Assembly (NCBI GenBank): GCA_964023205.1
Contig: OZ026850.1
Location: 3,928,368 to 3,992,367, forward strand
DNA from: Lutraria lutraria
Taxonomy: Eukaryota > Mollusca > Bivalvia > Venerida > Mactridae
Direction: 5' to 3'
DNA: 64,000 nt
Both the position numbers and the translations under genes were made by a program. Below the pieces are notes generated by a model. That model was given only the letters and a program-made list of their open reading frames with translations, had not been told where the DNA came from and made no database searches. Shown piece after piece: positions 12,379 to 24,300 of this stretch (the first letter of the stretch is position 1; every line of letters starts with the position of its first letter).

Positions 12379-15300
12379 CTGAAAAAGAGTGAAAACATTT
12401 TATTGCGCAAAATAACAACACTAACCTAAAACCAAAACAATTTCTAATATGCTGCTCAACATAACTTAATTGACACAGAAACTTATCTGCACACACCCTT
12501 GAGTTTCCAAGAATGAAACAAAAAGGGTAAGGATAAATACACCACGTCTCTTATGCGCACTTAACAGCATCGACCAAATAAACGGTTGTTACACAATCAA
12601 CATGGAAAGATATGTAGACACCGATAAAAGGTCATAACATCAAGAAAAAGCGATTCGTTACGATAAATGATAATTTCCTAGTCGAAAGGAAAAGGTTTTA
12701 GATTTACGTAGATAAATGAAAACTTGTATTTTTAATATGCGTTGATTATTTTGTAGTTGTGATTATGTTGATGTATGCCATGAGGATTGGCTTATTGCCA
12801 AATCTTTTTCTTCCAATTATTCTTTCAGCATGTGTCATTTTGGGTGGAATCATTACATTCTTCCCTTTCCACTGATACTTTTTTTCATTGTTTGTAGTAT
12901 GTGTTACTTAGGGGTGCCACATAAGAGCAATAATGTCCACGTGGCAGGTCTGCCATCATGTAGGATGCATAAACAGAGCCCAGAGCAGACAACCACCACG
13001 TGTAAAAACGCCCACCTTAACTTACGTAATACAAGTAGTTAGGTAACTTTTCCCATTCATACGTGATCCATAATACACGCGTCCATAAAATTAGTGTAGG
13101 TAAGTAGTATTTTTATAAACATAACATACGCATTGCGGGGGTACGAATCGTACCTAAATAGTTTCGTACTAGGGATTTTCATGCAAGAAACTTTAGGGTT
13201 GTCACCAAAAACAAAGGTTCTATAGGGGAAGCGGACATTTGCCTGTTTTTCCTCTGGCCTTAGTCCTGAGTATATCAACAAGGTCGTTATTTAAAATGGA
13301 TTTACAACCAACAAAGTGAACAATAAGCCACTCTTGGAGAGACGGACAATGGCCTCTACGCCTTATTTACATGTTTTGTTAAATTTTATAAGAATGATTA
13401 AGCAAGACGCGTGTTCTTATTCAATATGCAGTTATGCCCAAGTCCCATCAAGCTAGTTTATTTCACATTACTGTATGTTTCACTTATAATTCAAAACCCT
13501 CACGTTCCTTATACTATAAACTTGAAAAATAATAAATGTCGATGACGTTTCGCTTTGGTTACGATGACGTTTGGCTCTCTTTCTGTCCTGTTTGCCTGTA
13601 CATTTTAACACGTTTCTTTAGATAGATAGATCGATCGATAGATAGATTCAGCATATAAAACACATGGTATGGTACAATACAATATAGTAGTAGTATTTCA
13701 TAGTAGGCTTACGATCGACTCGTTTAGTTTACGTTGAATACACTAGCTATTACGACTACCTCGTGTGTGTTGAATATGTTATGTACACGTATTCTTACGT
13801 TTCCATGAGCACATGCGCAAAACGTATATAACGAGAGAAACTGCTGCATTGTCCAGTTTCTCTCTTCAATTACTAGTACGGCTTCCATATGATTCAATCC
13901 GTTGTTAACACACCTAACGTTTCATATTTAATTTACATTTGTGCACGGATCGTGTACATTTAACAACGCGAAGGTAACGACAACCGGATGGGACTTAGTG
14001 AGGAATAGTGAGCATTGTTCACATGATGCCCGTTTACTGAGGCTTGGTGGTATGATAGATACTATCTTTGTACTTACCCTTTGCCATTGTCCCTCATAAC
14101 TGAGTAGGTATTATTTAGAAACTGACTATAGTAATAGAAAGTATGACGATCTTCATTTCCTGGAGATATGAGAAAACACGAATGTAAATACAGTAAAAAC
14201 CCGGACTCCCTGAAAACCGGAATTCCCTTTAAACAGTTCGATTTTTGAAATTGACATTTTTTTCGGAATTTGTTCAAAGTTTTCTGAGAGTCTAATTCTC
14301 AGAAACCTAGAATTTAAGTCCGTTCCGGAAGCGTTTCGGGTTTCAAGGGTTTTAGTGTACATGATGTACCTTTGTTTATAGATCGTTCAAATGCGGAACG
14401 TATCATCCGGAAGATCGTGTTCGTCCTGCCGGGACTAGATTTCACATGTGATGAAAATATACAGCCAGCTCACGGATGTTCAATGATCCGCATGGATCTT
14501 CTTACAACGAGAAAGCAGGGGAAGACGTGAAACAAGGTGGCTGTTGGTGTGACAATAAACCCAGAGAAAGAATGTAATAGTGAGGTGTATGCATATATCT
14601 ACCTGTCATAAAGTCAAATATATAAGCATCAATAGCCTCTCTAACCATAGGTTCATTGCTGAATATGTTTTGGGATCGAACCTTGTCGCAGTAGGTGTTG
14701 TCAGTCTCCCACTCGGCCTTTCTGGTATGTCTGTTGAAAAAAACAAACAAGCAAACTCATTGGCGCCTTGAAAGACAAAAACCTCATTTTCAGAGATAAC
14801 GACATCAACAAAAGCCAAAAGATTCATATTTGAAGAGTTATTTGCAACCATTGCTATGTACCGTTGCCGTAACTGTTAGTGTCGTATCCACCATCGGTCC
14901 TTTAAAGATCAATACATAATAAGCTTACCAACCGCAAGACACCACGTGAAAGTAAAAATGAAATGGTTTTGACAATGAAACGACAGTAAATATGAAATGG
15001 TTTTGACAATGAAACGACAGTAAAATAAAATGGTTTTGACAATGAAACGACAGTAAAAATGAAATGGTTTTGACAATGAAACGACAGTAAATATGAAATG
15101 GTTTTGACAATGAAACAGTAAATGTTCTTGAATCGGAATACCACTTTTCATTATGTTTTCAACTGTATAGTAATATCAGAAAAAATGGGACATTTTTCCT
15201 ATCCCAATATTGATATATTTTGCATATTAATGTCATCTAAAAATAAAATCAAAATTACAAAATTAGCAAAATATACTGATCGAACTATGACTTTAAGAAG

Positions 15301-18300
15301 TAATAGCTTAGAAATCTATTCAAATGATTGCTGTTTTTTTATATATTTCTATTTATTGTTTATTAAAATCAATTTTGTTATACATGTTGAACTAAGTGAT
15401 TATGTCTTTGGCTTAAAAATACATTATAAAAGGCAATTTATTATTACTGGTTATGCCAATTAACTATTATGCCCATATATTACGGTGGTCATTGTATTTC
15501 AATGGTCAATTATTAAGGTTTGCGGCATTTTAAGAAAGGAAAGACATTGCACATACGACCAAGTTCGACTCCAAGGTAGTTTAATATGTTTTTGACTAAA
15601 CGGCATATACATCATCACGGAAACCTCAATTGCGTCAGGCTGTCCACAAAACGAATGTTTGAGCTCACACCATCGTTGACAGTGGCCATAGAAACACGTG
15701 TTGTTTACTGAAATAAAGAAAAAGTAAAATGAATTTCACGGGAAATAAATCCGTCCAGGGAAGACAACTCTTCGGTAAATCGGATTAGCACGAAACATGC
15801 AATTCACACATACAGTCAAACCTGTGAACAAAGGCCACCCATTGGAAAGACAAAATATTGCCTTTAATGATGGTTGGTATTTATTCGAGGTCATATTGTT
15901 CTACATAATAATGACAAGATAATTGGTTTTGTTCCAAGGGTGGCAATAATTCGGATGTGGTCGCTAGCATAGATTTGAAAGGACGCAGAAATTGCTGTAC
16001 CTTTGTAACACAAAATGAGAGCTCTTCATTTGATATTTATTCAGTACAGTAGAACACGACTGTCATTAACTTCTGTGGTGTCGAATAATTTCTTCATTGT
16101 CTATCCAATAGTTTTTGTTTCTATAGAACTAAAGTTAAGAACGTGTATAGGGAAATCTTAATACTTCAGTTTATCCTACGTCATTATAACCATGTTTTAC
16201 TGTACCTGGCTGTAATTTATCATTATTATGTGGTTAAGAGTGTCAATCATACAATTCATATTACAGAGTCGAAATGTTTCATCGTGTATGGCACCACTGG
16301 AACATTTTTTGCAAACCCTTTTTGTACAAAATACAATAAAACCTAAATAACGACAATTTAATGTTCATAGTAGCGTATGAATAAATACATTTATTAAAAC
16401 AAACCGCATTACACAAACACAATTGCAGAAAAATAGTCCCCGAGATTTTCATTTAATCCAAATGAAGTCGAACAACTTCAAATTTGTTAAGCCTAATTAT
16501 TATTTGAAAAATGAAGAGCAACATTTTTTTTCAAAACAACGAAATACATACTTCAAACAAACTGTTAAGCTGTTACGACGGTAACGTGACTATGATGACG
16601 CCATTTTCTGCGCGGGACAACGAATTATATAATTACAATTATATGAATATTCAATAAATGATGTTTTATGGCTTTATAATTTCGATTTTTTTTGCATTTA
16701 TGCAAACACTACAGTTCATTGTTTAATTCACTTTTTTCAAAAACATGCTAAGAAAGTCTTGTTATTGGTATAAATCATTGTTTCGATGAACCAAATGCAT
16801 GTTTATTAAAAATACATATTTTCCGAGAAACTACGAGTATCACATCGTTACTTTTCCAACAAGGTTATGTCATAAACATTCCACCATACATTTGTCCGAA
16901 ATCAGCAATATTTACCTTCAGACTTATATATAGTTTCTGTGAATTCCATTGGCGCGATAGGCAGAAGTTCAGTCAATATGTTAACTCTTCGTCCGATCGT
17001 CGGTGGAACTTTATAAAATCCAAGAATTCTGAAAGAAAGTCAAAGACATAGCTAACAAAATGATAGTCATGTTTACGGTAATACGGTAATTTGACCAAAA
17101 ATATGTCAGGCAGACCACAAAACTGATTTTTGGAACCTGGCCGATACCATTAATTTTAATGTCCACAAGACAATGCTACATACAAAATATCTTAGCTCTA
17201 GGCCTTGTGGTTTTGGAGCAGAATATTTTTTTTAATTTTCCTAAATCAGCCTATAATTATAAATGAAGTGACTCCCGGACCGGGGCCTATTTTGACACTA
17301 GGGCAATAATTTAAACACACTTAGTAGAGGTCCACTAGACAACGCTACACACTAAATATCTAAGCTCTAGGTTCTTGTGAAGAAGATTTAAAAAAAATTC
17401 CTTCTGATAGCAATCAGCGGTCTTCATGGAATGGAATTCTTTGAACAACTTGCAAGGAACACACCTGTGATGTTTAGTTTAAATTGACCAAGTGGTTTAG
17501 AAGGAGATGTTGTTTAAAGAAATTGTTGACGACGGACGGACGGATTTAAATAAATTAATCAGTAACAAAACGACTAGCAATCAATTTATCAATCACTCAC
17601 TTGTCAAGTTGAAAAGCTGCTATTTCTGCTGTGTGGCGTTCTATGAAGTCGTAATAATACGTGTTATTGAGTTCTTCATAACTTCTTGGTAACCTGGAAT
17701 TAAAGTCCCATAATCATATAAATGTATCGGTGGTAATAGTTTCTGTTTGTTCTATAACAGGGGAATCCGTTGTGTTTTCCTCCCGTGCGTACTTTATAGC
17801 AAGAAAAAATATAGAACAGGTGTGTTTTTCCCGCAGTCATATTATGCTCACGGCATGAAGTGACGTCACGCGCTCTATAGATTTTAAGTTTACAAAAGCA
17901 AAATTCACAGCGAAATGAGTGTTTTTAGAAGAAACAAAATCTTGTTTCGTCGGTAATAATCACTTGGGATAATATCAGCAATTGTTTGTTTTTTGCATAT
18001 ATTTTTAAAGCAAAAAGCTAATGGGACTTTAAATTGGAGATATTGTTACCACAAAGGGAATCACGATATTGGCGGATATTAAAACAAATGAAAATAATTG
18101 TCACATCAGAGGTAAAATTTGCAAAATCACACAATGGCACTTATTAGATATTGTAAATGTTACTTCAGCTGTGATAATTTATTTGTTATGTATTATATTC
18201 ATTCGTCAATCGATTAATATGAAATTTCTACCAGGTATGTGTGATGTGTTCGATTATTCTTATCCCAAGGTTGAACGCAATCTGTTCACGAATACTCATT

Positions 18301-21300
18301 TGAAAAATATATTGTAAGTTATAAGTGATGCGTTAGCTCTGATCCTGAGTGTATATATTTTGCTTCTGTATTGAAAATATTTTAACAAATTAACGCTAAG
18401 TGCACACATACTATTCCTTGTTTGTTTACATTATAAAAAAAGAATACGCTTTGTTCCAATATATAACTGATCATTGAGCTTTTTTCGACTGTATTTAGTT
18501 TATAATATTAATCTATAGTTTGTGACAACTTGAACATGGTTTTATATTGTGGATATCAAATAGCACTTGTTACACTTGTTATATTGCCCTTTTTAGAGTA
18601 TTTAGACAGTCACGATGCATACATTTCAATGATAACTCATGATAAAAAATAACTTTGATGAAGTAACAAATATTTTCAGAAATTGATATTTTCTTTTGCT
18701 CACCAATAGCAGCAACTCAATGACATACAAAATATTTTTAAATGTGTCGTAAAAAGGAATTTGAAGTGTCCGAGGTAACCAGAAACAAACGATTGTGTTT
18801 ACGAATAAGTATATCTGCATACCTCATAGGCTTCATGAGGGCGGTGGTGCCGTCTTCCATGATTGCTCGAATGTTCAGTTGGGTGCCACCAACGATGTCT
18901 GCAAGTTGAAATAAAAATAAAACTCACAGAAAATAGCAGACTTGTAGAAGTAACACGAAAGCGTCAATGTCAAAATGTTGTAATGTGTACTCGCTTTACA
19001 GTCAAACGGTTTAACACTGTTTACTGATCATTCGATTTCAATTAATGCTGCTTTCGAGTTCTATTATTAAAAACACATTGAAGTGCACTAAAAAGTCCTT
19101 GTATGTAATGTTTTGACGAAATGTAGTGATCTGCACTCGCTTTACAGCCAAACGATTCGTTATCTGATTCTAATAAAAGTTACTTTTGAGTTTCTTTCGA
19201 AAATGTTGAAGCGCATAACAGTTCCTGTATGTAATATTTTGGCGACTTTGTCTTAAAGGGGCATGCCCTGGAACTGAAGCGTCTCGAATATAAATCAAAT
19301 TGGTATCATTTGAATGCCAAAATTAATTAATGAAAGTCCTGTAAAATATTTACGAAATGTCCCGCTATTTGACTAAAAATACACATTTCAAGATTTACCA
19401 AACCTGCCGATTACGCCTTAGAAAATATTCGTCATTTTCATAACTCGACCCTTTCGGGATCTGTCAAAAGCGGAAAAAATGTCAACAAATAGTGAAATGG
19501 TAAGTATTGCTCATGTCATGTTCATTGTTTGCGACATAAAGCTTATCTATCGATCAATTATAGGTAAATATCATTGTTTTGCTGCTTGAAAGGCAGCGCG
19601 CACGCTAAGTTAAATTCTCAGACGAATCGGAAATATCGTTGTCGTCAATAAAAGGCTTGTAAGCCTTTTATTTAAACCGGCATATAAATACCCACGCGTG
19701 CGTTATAGGGCCATTTTTGAAGGCACATTCTTCTTTGACTTTTCGGTAATAATTGTTTTTACAAGTGATAAACGCATTTTTGGTGTATAAAACCCAAGAC
19801 ACTTCAGTTCCTGGGCATGCCCCTTTAAGTAGCATGTCCTAGGACACAAACATACAGTCCAACAGACGATGTACAGCAGAACATAGTTATAGTGCAACCA
19901 CTTTGTCAAATTCAAATTTTACGTCTTCGATGACAACGATATAAAGAAGGTGAGTTCGTTTTTTAAAAAAAGCATCATTCAATTTGTTTAACACCGTTTT
20001 CAATGCTTAATGCTGGTAAAAACTGGTAAGATGAATCGGTTGCCGTATTTAACGGCAACCGATTCATCTTACCGGTTTTTACCAGTACAAAGAATCAATT
20101 TGTTAGACAAATGTAATTTTAATGTAAACAAATTCTGACAGTTATAATCATGTACTGATAAACAACTCGCCAGACAATTACCAACTGAACATAAAACTGC
20201 TATTTTTCTCTTTTTGGTATCTCTGTTTGCTAATGTGATGTTCAGGATTAAGTTTGATTTTAAAAACAATGTTAATCTTTTGTTCAACGGCCCATTCGAA
20301 AGTTATTGTCATTTCAAAGCCGCCTCAGAGAAAGAAGATACAGGAAAACAGGGCATTTATATCACTACTATTTTAATAATTATTCCTGGTTCTTTATCGT
20401 GCCCGGTATAAAACACCGATACACGCCTCTCCTGTTTTTTCTAATATTATCTCAGAACAGAACTGGGATCGGTAGTTTAGAATGGGATACATCGAAAAGC
20501 GTCTATCAAATAATGGAAGCCGCTGTCGGAATTTAAATCCACGGGGATTGCATAATATCTTTTTAAAGATTAGTCAGTGTCTCGCGCATTCCATGCCCAT
20601 GTTAAGTGAACAGAATTCACGTGTCGATAATGAACTCATTAGTTTTACAACACGGAAAGAGCTTTGGCGATTGTCTTTTAATTCCTTATTAGCACACGCG
20701 TCCACGCCATGTATCACATTGGCTATGCCAAACGGTCAATCGATTGGCTAGTCGGATTTTCAAATATAGTGTTTTCGTTTACCTTTTCTATGTGCCATGA
20801 ACATGGATGGTTCTTCAACAGAAAAATCTCTGTAAAACACAAAGCACCATTTTAAGGTCTAAACTCACCAAGTTTTTTTATTTGCAATGTCGCCATGTTG
20901 TGCATCAAGGTGACCAAATTTGGATCATCGGGGTCGTAGATGGAATGTTGACGTATATTAGCGTGCATTAATAACCATGCTGACAATGGTGCACTCCTGA
21001 AGAAACAATCGTAGCAATATTTAAAATCAAAGTACTGAAAGCTCTGTTTTGTTTATTTCGGTTTAACGCCGTAATTCAACAGTTTTTCAGTTATATATGG
21101 CGGCCGATTCCACAAAACATTTTCCTTGACATTCCTAACCAGCACTAACTAACGCTTTCACAAGGAACCGGAAACCATTCGACATGGGAAGAACATCGAC
21201 TTTATTGTTAAATTGTCATGGAAGGGTATAACCTGCCGCGACCGGGAATCGAAACCGGATCGATGGGTTACAAAACCAACGAACTAACATCTGGACGACT

Positions 21301-24300
21301 GCCGCGGCCTATCTGAAAGTACTAATGAAACTGAACATACATAGACATGCACTGCAACATGGATTGGAAACTAGTGTAACTTGCATGGCTGACGCAAGTT
21401 AAACTAGTTCCCATTCCAGTGAGGATGGATTTTTATGTGGACGTAGTGATTTTGTCCACATCAAAATTCATCCTCACTGAACCAGCTTCGGCTATGAAAA
21501 GCTGAACCATCGTTCAATTTCCAACAAATATATTTATGAAATTAGTCAATATTGGTACTTGTGTTTTTTGTTGTACAATCCATTTTTTTAATCTGCAAGA
21601 TATTGGAAATTCCCAATAAGTACATTCCTTTGTCTTTACATATTTTATAATAGAAAATGTTTCCCCCAATTTTGAACATATATTTCCAACACACAGACAA
21701 AGTAATAAATTTATCCCAAGAGTCAATCTTTATGTTATTTACAAGTAGATTAAAGCTTGAGAGAATGTCTTTCCAGAATTTATTATTAGTGTTATTTCTA
21801 AGTTTCCTGAGAAAATTATTACCACAAACACTGAATGATTTTATTTGTGGACAGGTTGAACTAACTAAAATGATATAAAATTTGTATAATAAGGCAAGTA
21901 TCTTTAGAGTCTAGTAGTTTTAAAGCATGTATAAAGTTTCTAAATCGAACATTCTCAATCCACCCCTACTAAACTTGTGTACTATTTAGTTCTTTTTCTT
22001 TAATCTGGCTTTCGTTCCACATAAGCTAAAAAACGTAATTTTAACCGGTTTATTATATTTAAATTTGGATTTGGAAGACTTAGAATCAAGTGGTTAATTT
22101 TTCAAAATGCTAATGGGCATAAATCAAAATAATGAAGACAAAGCGTGACATGAGGGGTCAAATTTAGAATGATACTTGTGTTCATAATATTGCTAAAAGT
22201 AGCTTGGAAATATATTATATTGTGAAAAATTGACAATGGCTAAAGTATAGGATTAAAGTCTTCTTCAAATTTACACCATTTTAATCAAATAAATATTATA
22301 TTTTCAATAGCAAGCCTTAAAATTCAAACAATCTTATGGATTAAACTATGGAAAGAATAACGCATTTTGTGATTTTTTCAGCAAACTTTCATAAAAACCA
22401 CTTTTTAATGCAAAAAAGTATACATACAACCATAAATTTCCAAAATAAATAAATATTTTTGGCATTTTGAACTTTAATTTTTTTAAATACGCTTCAAAAA
22501 GTTTTTATGTAACATTTACTGCTGCAGATACAAATTAGCTAATACAATTTTATCAATTTTCAGGTATATTCAAAGATACATGTGAATTTTCACTTAATTG
22601 GTACTATTCTTGGGTAACTAAACAATGCCCCCAAAACTAGTATGTATCTTCTGTCACCGTTACACTCGGGACAGATATTCTTTGTGTATGGTCTTATGAT
22701 AATGACAGTATTATTAATATATTGTTATACAATTTGTTTCATTGTAATACAATTAATTTGTTCTATTATTTTCTTATAAAATACAAACAGATAATCTATT
22801 TGATAATGTTTTAGTTTTAAATGGTGAAAACAACAACACCGGGGGACGTTCTAAAACTGTAACGTAAATATACAAAACTGTTATGATCAGGAGTATCATA
22901 CAATTGATTTATAGCAACATTAGTCAAATGTATTTTGCAATTCATTAAATAATATTTTTTTTTAACAAATCAAACCTATTTCCAATTTGGTAAGTGAAAT
23001 GCGTTACTGAACATGAATTATTAATTTATATGTATACATACAGACTAAGTAAAGGTTACACTCCGTACAAATTTGTTTAGTCTTTTAGCATACAAATAAT
23101 TATGAAAGTGCTATGATCATTGCGTTGCATTTTATTCTACGTTTTTTTAAGATAATAAAAAGATACACAAACATCTGTACTGTTTGATATGTTGTTGGTT
23201 GAAAATGCTGTTGGAGGGAGGGGAGGAATTAGAAAACATTTAAAACTGTAGATTTGCCACGTTGTAACGATTAATATTGCATTATCATATATTTACTTTT
23301 GCCACTAATCAAATTAAAGAAATGATTTCTTAACAAAGTCAAACTATTTCAAACTATGTTGAACAAATATTTTAAACATGAATTAAGTCATATAAACAGA
23401 CATATAGAAAATACACTCGGGACAAACTTCTAAAGCATATGGCCACAATTTCTTCTTTGTTTATTTTAAGTAAAACAATACTTAAATTGAAATGTTTTGA
23501 ACTTGAACTATGTATTTGCAACGTAAGTCAAGAAAGATTTTAATTATGCGTCACTGAAATTAGATTTCAAAATTTTGAAAAATAACCGAGTTATGAGAAA
23601 AGTCTACATACTTAAAAGACAACCCTCGTATATTCTAGAAAATGTTTAATAATAAAACATAAATTTCAAGTCTTTCTACTCGGAGTGTGCTTCTTCTCAG
23701 TCCTCTATAAATGGGAGTTTTACCACTAATTTAGGCATTTTGTAACTTCATGACCCTGCAGTGTTAGTATTTTGTTACCGGTATAGTTCCTGTAAAAGCA
23801 AACCGAATTTGTGTATAATATTGCATGAAGATGTGTTTGTGTCCCGAGTGTAACATTTTCAATTGTTATATATAAATAATATAACATGTAAAATATGTTT
23901 AGAAATCATGAAGTAAATCGATAAATTCTACACTGTTTTCATCTGAGAATGTTTCTTCATCAAAATAAAAGGTAAATTACTTTTTATCTTCAGTATACTG
24001 AAAAAATCTACTTGGTATATATATCTGAATAGAACTATTTTTATAACAACTTTCAAACTTTTTAAACATGCTCCATTTCACTGTTTCAGACTTTAAAGTA
24101 TTTATTCACGTCAGTTATTTGATATAAATGTGGAAAACAATTAACATGGACTACTGTTCTATAAGTTACATATCAAAATTAAGATGATGAATATATAGCG
24201 TTACACTCGGGACAACACTTAAAACCATGTAGACAAAAAATGAATTGCACTACATGAATTTGTTTTAGTTTTGTGAGTTTCTGGGTACGTTTCTGTTTGA

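Larger units (their letters stand above)
9790..14900 (-). repeat. Right arm of large inverted duplication
   Basis: Reverse-complement partner of about 100-4410. It holds gene B exons 7-9 and the flank downstream of gene B. It is longer than the left arm because of independent insertions and different intron 8 content. Confidence 0.75.

Noticed and set aside
14902..15151. Three overlapping minus-strand ORFs of about 60-80 codons
   Set aside because: They read the same 34-bp tandem repeat in three frames; they have no independent support.
20482..20751. 89-codon + strand ORF
   Set aside because: Lies in gene B intron 2 and its start overlaps a repeat (ATCGGTAGTTTAGAATGGGA) also at 33.5 and 54.8 kb.
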